From Enterococcus diestrammenae (GTDB taxonomy: Bacteria > Bacillota > Bacilli > Lactobacillales > Enterococcaceae), in NCBI RefSeq assembly GCF_009933255.1, contig NZ_MAEI01000052.1, forward strand, positions 62,001 through 126,000: 64,000 nucleotides of DNA. Direction: 5' to 3'. The translations under genes and the position numbers were made by a program. Positions 8,324 through 16,860 of the stretch are shown piece after piece (positions within the stretch are counted from its first letter, which is position 1; each line of letters starts with the position of its first letter). Below the pieces are notes generated by a model. The model searched no databases and was not told the origin of the DNA. It saw only the letters and a program-made list of their open reading frames with translations.

Positions 8324-9817
8324 TTATTTTTCTGATTTGTCACTACGGCGAGCATAGTTTTGATAAAGAATAATCCCCAACACAGTAAAGCCTACTGGTC
8401 CAGCAATCATCCAAATCGTGTCATGAGCGCCCATGCCTTCCAGCATTGGTTGGAAGATGGTAAAGGCATTTGCCCCTAAAACCAAGACAAAAACGACAAC
8501 ACTGATAATAACTGTCCATTTATAATTTTTGAAGGCTTCAAAAGGTCGTTCCAAATCATTTTTTTGTTTAAATTTCGGAAAAGCATAGATCAAAAAGAGA
8601 TACGGCAAAGTCATTGAAACATTGGCCATCAAAGTCAAGATACGATAAAAAGCAGATGGATTTGGTGTCCCAAACGATGCCAACAAAATAATCCCTACTA
8701 CCAAAAGACATTGCGCCCACATGGCATAGCTAGGCATCCCGTTTTTGTTGAGTTCTGTAAATTTCTTCGGCCAAAGTTTTTTTGGCGTACCCATAATCAA
8801 GGTCTTCAACGGTGAATACGTCAAGGCGAAGAAAGCCCCACTATAGGCGAGAAACATCCCAATCCCAGTGTAACGAGCAAACCAGTTCCCGATAGTCAAC
8901 GCCGTGGCAGTACTCAAGCCAAGGCCTCGACCCAGTTCATAGCCGAGATTATTCATCATAACATAGCTGATATTTCCCAAGTTGGTGCTATCGCCAGACA
9001 AGACGGAATCCCAGTTAGTGCTAACACCCCACAGGAAAATCCCCAGAGCATAGCCCACCGAAATAATCAATGCAGATAACATAATTCCTCGAGGGAACGT
9101 CTTTTCCGGATTTTTCGTCTTATCCACCATCCCACCAATCGCTTCTAGACCGCCATAAGCGAAAATCGCAAATACAGCAAAACTCAACAAGCTAATCGGC
9201 GTTTGATAAGCTGGGTTGGGTGATTCCATAACGTGGTTCAAAGGTTGAGCTAATTTGCCACCATTTGCTACCAAAATCACACCAGAAACCAAAACCAAAA
9301 TCACATTTAAACTAGTTACTGCCAAGCCACCAAGACTCGTAATCTTGATGATCCCTTTAACCCCTTTGATGGAAACAAAGGTCACCAAGACCATCCATAA
9401 ACAAGCGAGCAATCCTACCATCTGGGTCGAATTCAACCCGAACATCCCCAGTTTTTGGGTTTGGTCACTACCGGCAAAAGCTGTGGTAAAAGGAATCCAG
9501 ACTTTTGAAGCTGTAGAAACCATCCAAATGATGTAAGAGGCAAACCACATGAACGTCCCGATAAAGGCAAACCGTGGACCGACACTAACCTCCAACCACT
9601 TGTACATCCCACTATTTTCTCCTTTGATAGCCGAACCATATTCGGCCATCATCAAGGCAAAGGGAATAAAAAATAAAATTGCGGCAATCACGTAAAACAC
9701 GATTGAGCCATAGCCCATCAGATAAAATGCCACTGGTCCGTTGGCAAAACCAAAGACGGTGGTAAAGATCATCATGGCTAAAGCGGATAGACCCATGCCT
9801 TTTTCTGCTTTTGACAA
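8324..9817 (-). CDS. yjeM: APC-superfamily amino acid permease, YjeM type
   Basis: A twelve-helix amino acid transporter. The sequence follows E. coli YjeM closely as I recall it: FTTVFGFANGPVAFYLMGY, GPRFAFIGTFMWFASYIIW, FAIFAYGGLEAIGG, VDKTKNPEKTFPRGI and LTLMANVSMTLPYLFL. The family is annotated as glutamate/GABA-type transport, but substrate is not shown by sequence. The TTG at 9817 is chosen because AGGAG lies about 8 bases upstream; the GTG three codons earlier overlaps that site. It is a single-gene unit. Confidence 0.85.
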   Translation of the reverse strand: MSKAEKGMGLSALAMMIFTTVFGFANGPVAFYLMGYGSIVFYVIAAILFFIPFALMMAEYGSAIKGENSGMYKWLEVSVGPRFAFIGTFMWFASYIIWMVSTASKVWIPFTTAFAGSDQTQKLGMFGLNSTQMVGLLACLWMVLVTFVSIKGVKGIIKITSLGGLAVTSLNVILVLVSGVILVANGGKLAQPLNHVMESPNPAYQTPISLLSFAVFAIFAYGGLEAIGGMVDKTKNPEKTFPRGIMLSALIISVGYALGIFLWGVSTNWDSVLSGDSTNLGNISYVMMNNLGYELGRGLGLSTATALTIGNWFARYTGIGMFLAYSGAFFALTYSPLKTLIMGTPKKLWPKKFTELNKNGMPSYAMWAQCLLVVGIILLASFGTPNPSAFYRILTLMANVSMTLPYLFLIYAFPKFKQKNDLERPFEAFKNYKWTVIISVVVFVLVLGANAFTIFQPMLEGMGAHDTIWMIAGPVGFTVLGIILYQNYARRSDKSEK

Positions 9818-10306
9818 AAAAATCACTCCTATTCACTTATTTGTTAAGATTTTTCTACTCATGTCCCAATTGTTTGCGCATCCATTTGGCTACCCAAACA
9901 TCAACTTAAAAAATCCCCGTTTATCACAATACACCGAAATTGCCAAAAAGTATAGGAAAATCCCTAGTTTGGTAGTTTTTTTAAGATTTCTAGCAGATTC
10001 CAATAAGACTCCTCTTACGCGTATCAAATTTGTTTTTTTTAAAGATAGCTAATTCCTTGAGCGCCGGGAAGCGATTGCTAACTTAATGGTTGTTTCGCAC
10101 TTTGCCAAAAGGAGAAAACGACTTTTGATAGGTAAACCCTCACTATGCCCCTATCGGTATTTTCCAACCGATTTTCTCTGGATAATGCATAAAAAGAGTA
10201 TAAAAAAGTTGTTTAAGATCGTTACTTTAAATTTTTTTCTCTTAATTCCTTAAAATTAGTCAGATTGCTAACAAATAAAACCTTTTCATCTAGTGTTTCA
10301 TATTAG
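9818..10306. other. Intergenic region without a supported gene
   Basis: This is the divergent upstream region of yjeM and the sulfur fusion gene. It is AT-rich. A 42-codon TTG frame at 10125-10253 has a weak Shine-Dalgarno but no other support. Confidence 0.5.
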
Positions 10307-10340
10307 TTGACGAGATATACCTATACAGGGTATTATCTCG
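10307..10340 (+). promoter_or_regulatory. Promoter with an embedded CstR-like operator
   Basis: TTGACG (10307-10312) and TATTAT (10331-10336) are 18 bases apart. Between them lies ATACCTATACAGGGTAT (10317-10333), close to the ATACCC/GGGTAT dyad bound by CsoR-family regulators, including the persulfide sensor CstR. A wider imperfect palindrome, CGAGATA..TACC with GGTA..TTATCTCG, spans 10311-10340. The position between -35 and -10 fits repression. The regulator gene is not in the window. Confidence 0.6.
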
Positions 10341-10362
10341 ATAATGAAAGGAGTTTGGATAC

Positions 10363-12828
10363 ATGACCAAGAAAATTGTTATCATAGGGGGCGTCGCTGG
10401 GGGAGCCACTGCAGCCACCCGGTTACGAAGATTAAATGAAACTGACGAAATTATCCTTTTTGAAAAAGGGGAATATATTTCTTTTGCCAATTGTGGACTG
10501 CCTTACCATATTGGCGGTACCATCAAAAATCGTGAGGACTTATTATTGCAAACGGTCGCCGGCATGTCATCCCAATATGGGCTAGACATTCGGAATTTTT
10601 CCGAAGTTACCGCTATTGACCCAATGAAAAAAAGTGTTCGGGTCACCAACCATCAAACCAAAGAAAGCTATGAAGAAACGTTTGATTCATTGATTATCTC
10701 GACGGGTGCAAAAGCGATAGTTCCACCGATTGACGGACTCGAAACAGCCAAAAACGTATTTAGCCTCCGTAATATTCCCGACATGGATCAGATAAAAAAC
10801 TATATTCAACAACAGCAAGTAAAAGAAGTCGCCATCGTCGGCGGTGGTTTTATCGGTCTGGAGATGATGGAAAACTTAGTGGACCTAGGCCTGCAAGTTC
10901 ACCTGATTGAAATGTCTAAGCAAGTCATGCCCAATATTGATTTTGAACTAGCTCAGATACTCCACGCTCAAATTGATTTGCATGGCGTCGATTTGATTCT
11001 TGAAGATGGACTAAAAGCCTTTCAACAAGAAGGCCAGCAACTGTTATTAAACAGCGGTCGCAAAATTTCTAGCGATTTGACCATCTTGGCCATCGGCGTC
11101 GCTCCCGAAAGTACCTTAGCTAAGGAAGCTGGCATTGAGTTAGGCTTGCGAGGAGCCATCAAGGTCAATCAACAACTAGAAACAAATATTCCTGACATTT
11201 ATGCTATTGGTGATGTCATTGAAGTGTCTGATTTTGTCTCTGGAACGCCAACATTAATACCACTAGCTTGGCCAGCTAATCGCCAAGGTCGCTTAGTCGC
11301 TGACGTCATCAATGGCATCGATGCAAGCTACCCGGCCACCCAAGGAACTTCTGTCGCAAAAATTTTTGAACTCACAGCTGCTTCTACCGGTGATTCGGAA
11401 AAAACTTTGCAACGCTTGGAGATTCCTTATCAGACTATTCATATCCATCCAAACTCTCACGCTGGCTACTACCCTGGCGCTAGTCCCATCGCCTTGAAGC
11501 TGCTTTTTGGCCCGGATGGCAAAATTTTAGGTGCCCAAGGAGTGGGAACCGCTGGCGTGGAAAAACGAATTGATGTTATCGCCACCGCCATGAAATTTGG
11601 TGCCAAAGCCGATGAACTAGCTGGTATTGAATTGGCCTATGCCCCTCCTTATTCCAGTGCCAAAGATCCTGTCAATATGCTCGGTTATACCGCAGATAAC
11701 CTTTTGACAAAACGGGTAGAAACTATTTCTTGGCAGGAAGTGGATGAACTCTTACAAAACGACGCCTATTTCTTGGATATTCGTGAAGATTTCGAACTGG
11801 CAACTGGAAAACTGGCAAATAGCCACTTTATCCCGTTGTCCCAACTAAGACAGCGCATGTCTGAACTACCCAAAGAGCAAACGATCTATGTCTATTGTCA
11901 AGTCGGCTTGCGAGGATACAACGCTGCTAGAATCTTGATGCAAAACGGCTTTCATGTAAAAAATATCGACGGGGGCTACAAAACCTACAAACAAGCTCAC
12001 TATCAAGTAAAAAGACGGGAAAATACCCCGTCTGCACCACAAGCTATCGCGACTGCACCAACAGCTACGGCCAAAACAGAGGCAAGTGCAACCATCCAGG
12101 TCGATGCCTGTGGATTGCAGTGTCCTGGTCCCATTCTCAAAGTCAAAGAAACCATTGATCAGATGGAAAACGGCCAACAACTAGAAGTTCAAGCCAGTGA
12201 TTTTGGATTTGTCGCTGATATTGAAGCTTGGTGCAAAAATACTGGCAATACCTTATTAGAAAATCAAATCCAAGGCAGCAAAGTGACCGCCCGTATTGCC
12301 AAAGGAACTGCTGATGCAACCCCGCTGACAAATAAACTCCCAGAAGAAGGCGTTCTTCATGCCACTAAAGACGGGGCCACAATGGTAGTCTTCAGCGGCA
12401 ATTTAGATAAGGCCTTGGCATCGATGATTATCGCCAGTGGAGCCGCCGCCATGGGAAAACAAGTGACCATCTTCTTCACTTTCTGGGGCTTAAATATTTT
12501 AAAGAAACAAAAAATTGAAAAACGTGGATTGGCCAAACTCTTTGATGTCATGCTACCCAGCAACGCAAACAAACTTCCTCTTTCTAATATGAATATGGGG
12601 GGGCTGGGTTCCAAAATGATCAAAGGGGTGATGAAACAAAAAAATGTTGATCCCTTACCTGTGATGATCGAGAAGGCAAACAAGCTAGGGGTGAAGTTCG
12701 TGGCTTGTACAATGAGTATGGACATCATGGGCATCGATCGTGCCGAACTTTTTGATTTTGTCGAATATGGCGGTGTGGCGACTTATTTGGGAGATACCAC
12801 CAATTCCGATTTGAATCTCTTTATTTAA
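10363..12828 (+). CDS. CoA-disulfide/persulfide reductase fused to rhodanese, TusA and DsrE-like domains
   Basis: An 821-residue, four-module protein. Residues 1-445 are an FAD/NAD(P)H reductase of the CoA-disulfide reductase group, with GGVAGGATAATR for FAD and the single redox Cys44 in SFANCGLPYHIGG. Residues about 455-550 are a rhodanese domain with Cys512 in CQVGLRG. Residues about 577-645 are a TusA-like domain with CGLQCPGP (Cys583, Cys587). Residues about 665-821 are a DsrE-like domain with Cys782. All four redox cysteine sites are intact. From the family, it reduces CoA or other low-molecular-weight persulfides and relays sulfane sulfur. The preceding AAAGGAG and CstR-like operator support induction by reactive sulfur. 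Confidence 0.9.
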   Translation: MTKKIVIIGGVAGGATAATRLRRLNETDEIILFEKGEYISFANCGLPYHIGGTIKNREDLLLQTVAGMSSQYGLDIRNFSEVTAIDPMKKSVRVTNHQTKESYEETFDSLIISTGAKAIVPPIDGLETAKNVFSLRNIPDMDQIKNYIQQQQVKEVAIVGGGFIGLEMMENLVDLGLQVHLIEMSKQVMPNIDFELAQILHAQIDLHGVDLILEDGLKAFQQEGQQLLLNSGRKISSDLTILAIGVAPESTLAKEAGIELGLRGAIKVNQQLETNIPDIYAIGDVIEVSDFVSGTPTLIPLAWPANRQGRLVADVINGIDASYPATQGTSVAKIFELTAASTGDSEKTLQRLEIPYQTIHIHPNSHAGYYPGASPIALKLLFGPDGKILGAQGVGTAGVEKRIDVIATAMKFGAKADELAGIELAYAPPYSSAKDPVNMLGYTADNLLTKRVETISWQEVDELLQNDAYFLDIREDFELATGKLANSHFIPLSQLRQRMSELPKEQTIYVYCQVGLRGYNAARILMQNGFHVKNIDGGYKTYKQAHYQVKRRENTPSAPQAIATAPTATAKTEASATIQVDACGLQCPGPILKVKETIDQMENGQQLEVQASDFGFVADIEAWCKNTGNTLLENQIQGSKVTARIAKGTADATPLTNKLPEEGVLHATKDGATMVVFSGNLDKALASMIIASGAAAMGKQVTIFFTFWGLNILKKQKIEKRGLAKLFDVMLPSNANKLPLSNMNMGGLGSKMIKGVMKQKNVDPLPVMIEKANKLGVKFVACTMSMDIMGIDRAELFDFVEYGGVATYLGDTTNSDLNLFI

Positions 12829-13101
12829 ACGATAATTACCGCTACTCTTCTAGTAATTGGCAATAAAAAGTTCACGATAAAAAGCGAGATCTCCGCTCTA
12901 ACTCTTTGATCAGATAATTGAAAAGTGACAGCTGCTAAAATATGAGAGACTGTCCTAGTTTAGACCGTAAAATCAGTATGGTCATGCCATTAAAATAAAA
13001 CTAGCAGCTCCCTCTAAGTTCAGTTAGTGGCAGCCACTAAGTAACGTTCATAAAGCTGAGCTAACAATGACACAAATGTCGCTGATGAGTTACAACAATA
13101 A
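12829..13101. other. Intergenic region with two inverted repeats, no gene
   Basis: AGCTGCTA (12930-12937) pairs with TAGCAGCT (13002-13009). A near-perfect palindrome, TTAGTGGC A GCCACTAA, sits at 13024-13040 without a T-run. No open frame with a ribosome binding site is convincing. Confidence 0.45.
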
Positions 13102-13147
13102 TGAAGCCTTTCTTCCTCCTTCACTTAAGGTAAGAAAGGCTTTTTTT
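13102..13147 (+). terminator. Rho-independent terminator
   Basis: AAGCCTTTCTT pairs with AAGAAAGGCTT and is followed by Ts. It is 275 bases past the sulfur fusion gene, so it may end a longer transcript or a small RNA. Confidence 0.7.
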
Positions 13148-13289
13148 AGGTATCTAACATCTGGGAAACGTCATTTTGGAGGATAACACCAAAGTTTTGT
13201 CATGGTCCCTATTTGAAATCCGCACAGCTAGCTTCATCAACCAACAATCCCTTCGAGCAAACTTACTCGCCTTTATTAAAAAAAGGCGC

Positions 13290-13318
13290 TATAATCATAT
13301 CACTTACAAAAAGTAAGT
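13290..13318 (+). promoter_or_regulatory. Extended -10 region with palindromic operator candidate
   Basis: TATAAT at 13290-13295 is followed at once by the perfect palindrome ACTTACAAAAAGTAAGT (13302-13318), where transcription would start. A second inverted repeat, CGCCTTT/AAAGGCG, covers the spacer upstream. The ACTTAC/GTAAGT dyad resembles sites of HxlR-type redox regulators, but that link is a guess. Confidence 0.5.
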
Positions 13319-13345
13319 TTCAACTTGCAACAAGGAGGACATACG

Positions 13346-14371
13346 ATGAAAAAAATTGGCTTTTTAAGCTTTGGCCATTGGATGCAGCAAGGTTCACTGG
13401 TGAAAACTGCAGAAGATTCCTATTTACAGTCCATTGAGTTGGCAATGGCTGCTGAACAAATCGGTATCGATGGCGCCTATTATCGGGTACATCATTTTGC
13501 TGACCAAATCGGTTCACCCTTTCCTTTACTGGCAGCCATCGGGGCACGCACCAGTAAGATTGAAATCGGCACTGGTTTGATTGATATGCGCTACGAAAAT
13601 CCTTATATGATGGCCGAAAATGCAGGCTTGACGGACATTATTACACAAGGCCGAGTGGAATTAGGGGTCGGTCGTGGGTCACCTGAACAAGTCTTAGATG
13701 GTTGGAAATACTTTGGCTATAATTATAGCGAAGAAGAAGTAAAAGACATCGCTCACAATCGCACATTGGAATTTTTGAATCTGTTGGAAGGGAAACGTTT
13801 TGCCGAACCCAATCCCCAACCAATGTTCCCCCAAGGACCGGGTAAATTACGCCTAGAACCTTATGCAGAAGGCTTGCGCCAACGGATTTGGTGGGGAGCT
13901 GGCTCACAGGAAACAGCTATCTGGGCCGCCCAACATGGCATGAATCTGCAATCTTCCACCTTGGTCAACTACGAAAGCAAAGAACCCTTCCATATCCAAC
14001 AGGCCAAGCAGCTACGGGCTTATAAAAAAGCTTGGAAAGAAGCAGGACATGACTTCGAACCCCGAACTTTAGTAACTCGTTCCATTCAACCCATCACCAC
14101 TGACCTTGATCGTCAATTATTTGGCCATCAAGATGAAGAAGCAAACAATGATTCCGTCGGCTTTTTAGCTTATCATCAAAATCCGACCATCTTTGGCAAA
14201 ACTTTCGCCGGCGAACCCGACAAAATAGCCAAAGAACTAGCCGCAGATGAAGCGATTAAAGAAGCCGACACCCTCTTGGTAACCATCCCGAATACACTCG
14301 GGGTAGAGTACAACATTCACCTGTTGGACTCCATTTTGAAGGATGTGGCGCCACAAGCTGGTTGGCGTTGA
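13346..14371 (+). CDS. LLM-class flavin-dependent oxidoreductase (luciferase-like)
   Basis: FMN/F420-type TIM-barrel monooxygenase of the bacterial luciferase superfamily, 341 residues. Visible hallmarks are GIDGAYYRVHHF near residues 42-53, IEIGTGLIDMRYENP, GRVELGVGRGSPEQVLDGWKYFG and a C-terminal FAGEPDKIAKEL. It lacks the second LuxB-type subunit and is a single-gene unit. The substrate is unknown. AAGGAGG lies 7-8 bases before the ATG at 13346. The operator-like palindrome upstream suggests stress or substrate induction (inference). Confidence 0.85.
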   Translation: MKKIGFLSFGHWMQQGSLVKTAEDSYLQSIELAMAAEQIGIDGAYYRVHHFADQIGSPFPLLAAIGARTSKIEIGTGLIDMRYENPYMMAENAGLTDIITQGRVELGVGRGSPEQVLDGWKYFGYNYSEEEVKDIAHNRTLEFLNLLEGKRFAEPNPQPMFPQGPGKLRLEPYAEGLRQRIWWGAGSQETAIWAAQHGMNLQSSTLVNYESKEPFHIQQAKQLRAYKKAWKEAGHDFEPRTLVTRSIQPITTDLDRQLFGHQDEEANNDSVGFLAYHQNPTIFGKTFAGEPDKIAKELAADEAIKEADTLLVTIPNTLGVEYNIHLLDSILKDVAPQAGWR

Positions 14372-14381
14372 CTTTAAATAG

Positions 14382-14430
14382 TAAAAAGACTCGACCAGAA
14401 TTTCCTGTTGAGAAGCGGTCGAGTCTTTTT
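14382..14430 (+). terminator. Terminator of the luciferase-like gene
   Basis: AAAAAGACTCGACC pairs with GGTCGAGTCTTTTT. It could also end the converging GH31 gene. Confidence 0.8.
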
Positions 14431-14482
14431 GAATTTATCCTTTTTAGCAATAACTATGATTACCAGTAAGCTCCCAAATTAA

Positions 14483-16768
14483 TCAGCTTGTTCTAGTCAG
14501 TAAAAACTGATTTTTACCTGCAGACAAACTATATGTCAACTTTTCACAAGCCAAATGCAAAACAAACTTACCTGTTAGATTATCATTATTGTCGACAACT
14601 AACCGCTCACCTTTCATTTCGCAAGTAATCGTCGCAACAACCTTACCCGATGTATCACAAATTGTTTCTTGATAACTGCTGTTTGATTGTGGATTGAAAA
14701 GATTTACTTCGATGTTTTTTGTATAATCATACTCTGCCTGTTTCTCATTTGAACCCATAATCAAAATCGTACCTGGTTTGACTAGCATCGGCAAATGGAA
14801 ATAGTCACAAGTTTCTTGGTACCATTTTCCTGGAGCATAGGCTTTTCCTGTCAAATAGTCAAGCCAATCCCCAGCTGTTTCTGGTACATAAAATTGCACT
14901 TGACCAGTTTGATTAAAGATTGGCGCAATCAGTAAGCCATCCCCTAGCATGTACTGGCGATCCAATTCATGCGTGGCAATATCTTCAGGGAAATCCAATA
15001 CCATCGGCCGCATCATTGGCACACCACTAGCAGCTGTTTTTACCGACTGATTTTGCAAATAAGGCATCAAACGCAATTTCATTTTCGTAAAGAACCGAGT
15101 GACGGCCACCGCTTCCTCGCCATAAAGCCATGGCACTTTGTATTGCCAACTTCCATGGTAACGACTGTGAGAAGATAAGAGACCAAACTGCGTCCAACGC
15201 TTGTAAAGATCTGGATCAGCGCCGGCTTCAAATCCTGAAATATCATGACTCCAATAACCAAAGCCACCAAGCCCAAAGGAAAGCCCTGCGCGCAAACTTT
15301 CCGCCATAGATGGGTAATCACTAGTGCTATCTCCACCCCAGTGAACTGGAAATTTCTGCGATCCCACCGATGCTGAACGAGCGAAAACAACGGCATCTTG
15401 CTGTCCTTTTTCTGCGACTAAGAGATCGAACACGACTTCATTGTACAAGTATGCGTAATAATTGTGCATTTTCTCAGGATCAGAACCATCAAAATAGACA
15501 GCATCTGTGGGAATCCGCTCACCAAAATCGGTTTTAAAGCAATCAACGCCCATATCTAGTAAAGTTTTTAATTTTCCTTGATACCAAGCAACCGCATCAG
15601 GATTCGTGAAGTCAACAATCGCCATCCCCGCTTGCCACTTGTCCCACTGCCAAACGTCGCCATTCCCGCGTTTTAAGAAGTACCCTTGAGCCATACCTTC
15701 GTCAAAAAGCGGTGACTTCTGACCAATGTAAGGATTGATCCAAACACAGATTTTTAGGCCTTTTTCTTTTAAGCGGCGTAACATATTGATGGGATCTGGG
15801 AAGGTACGTTCATCCCAAGTGAAGTTACACCATTCATATTCCCGCATCCAAAGACAGTCAAAATGAAAGACCTCTAAGGGAATATCCCGTTCCATCATGC
15901 CATCTACGAATGAATTAACGGTTGCTTCATCATAATCTGTTAGAAAAGAAGTGCTTAACCATAATCCAAATGACCAAGCCGGTGGCAAAGCTGGTTTGCC
16001 AGTCAGATCTGTGTAATTTCCCAAAACAGCTTTCAAAGTATCTCCAGCAATGACATAGTATTCCAGCTCTTCGCCAGGCACTGAAAACTGAACACGAGAT
16101 ACTTTTTCGCTACCAACTTCAAAACTTACCTTATCTGGCGAATTGACAAAAACACCATAACCTTGGTTGCTAAGATAAAATGGGATATTTTTATAAGCTT
16201 GCTCCGTTCCAGTCCCACCATCAGCATTCCAAATATCTACGCTTTGACCATTTTTTACAAAATTTGTAAAACGTTCCCCCAAGCCATAAATTTTCTCCCC
16301 TACCCCTAAGGATAGTTGTTCGCTGATATGGGGATGTCCATCTGGGTCGACGACATATGCCTTACTGCGAGGGAAACTTTGCACAAGTAAGCGATCTTGA
16401 TAATAGAAACTCATGGTTAAATCTTCGCCTTTAGTAATCACCAAGGCAAGTTTTCCTGCTTGATAGCGATAGGTCGTCTCATCTTCAGAAATCGCTGGTT
16501 CCACAAGCCCTTTAGTGATTTCAAAATGGGGATTTTGTTTTTGTATTCCCTTGTAATTGTAGGTTTTTATCGCAATAACATCTTCGTGGGGAGTCGTAAC
16601 TTCCATCGTCAGCAAGCCACCGTCTAAAGTGCCCCCTTTATGGGCAACATGGGAATAAGGCAGATATAAAATAAGTTTGTCTGCTTGTTGTTGTACATCG
16701 TATACATGGACCGCATATTTTACTTCAAAGCCCTCTTTTAAAAGCCAACCACCGTCAGAATATTTCAA
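14483..16768 (-). CDS. yicI: GH31 alpha-xylosidase, YicI type
   Basis: Exo-enzyme releasing alpha-linked xylose, for example from isoprimeverose or xyloglucan fragments. The 761-residue protein tracks YicI: GLGERFTNFVKNGQ, then KTDFGERIPTDAVYFDG with nucleophile Asp414, then FARSASVGSQKFPVHWGGDS with acid/base Asp480, then LLSSHSRYHGS. It has no signal peptide, so it is cytoplasmic. The start is TTG at 16768, with AAGGAG about 9 bases upstream and an N-terminus (MKYSDGGW) matching the family. It is the last gene of the leftward operon with GH1 and GH42. Xylosidase rather than glucosidase activity is inferred from the YicI-like KTDFGE context. Confidence 0.88.
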   Translation of the reverse strand: MKYSDGGWLLKEGFEVKYAVHVYDVQQQADKLILYLPYSHVAHKGGTLDGGLLTMEVTTPHEDVIAIKTYNYKGIQKQNPHFEITKGLVEPAISEDETTYRYQAGKLALVITKGEDLTMSFYYQDRLLVQSFPRSKAYVVDPDGHPHISEQLSLGVGEKIYGLGERFTNFVKNGQSVDIWNADGGTGTEQAYKNIPFYLSNQGYGVFVNSPDKVSFEVGSEKVSRVQFSVPGEELEYYVIAGDTLKAVLGNYTDLTGKPALPPAWSFGLWLSTSFLTDYDEATVNSFVDGMMERDIPLEVFHFDCLWMREYEWCNFTWDERTFPDPINMLRRLKEKGLKICVWINPYIGQKSPLFDEGMAQGYFLKRGNGDVWQWDKWQAGMAIVDFTNPDAVAWYQGKLKTLLDMGVDCFKTDFGERIPTDAVYFDGSDPEKMHNYYAYLYNEVVFDLLVAEKGQQDAVVFARSASVGSQKFPVHWGGDSTSDYPSMAESLRAGLSFGLGGFGYWSHDISGFEAGADPDLYKRWTQFGLLSSHSRYHGSWQYKVPWLYGEEAVAVTRFFTKMKLRLMPYLQNQSVKTAASGVPMMRPMVLDFPEDIATHELDRQYMLGDGLLIAPIFNQTGQVQFYVPETAGDWLDYLTGKAYAPGKWYQETCDYFHLPMLVKPGTILIMGSNEKQAEYDYTKNIEVNLFNPQSNSSYQETICDTSGKVVATITCEMKGERLVVDNNDNLTGKFVLHLACEKLTYSLSAGKNQFLLTRTS

Positions 16769-16860
16769 TGGAACCTGCTCCTTTCAAAATCAGATTGATT
16801 ATTTTTTGTTTCATGGAACCCCTCGTCTAACGCTTCTTAGGAAAACTATTAAATTTGGAG

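Noticed and set aside
10125..10253. 42-codon TTG-start frame before the sulfur fusion gene
   Set aside because: Weak Shine-Dalgarno, no recognisable domain, composition like the surrounding AT-rich DNA.
13024..13040. Near-perfect palindrome TTAGTGGC A GCCACTAA as a terminator
   Set aside because: No T-run follows, and a real terminator is present 60 bases on. It may still be an operator, but nothing supports one.
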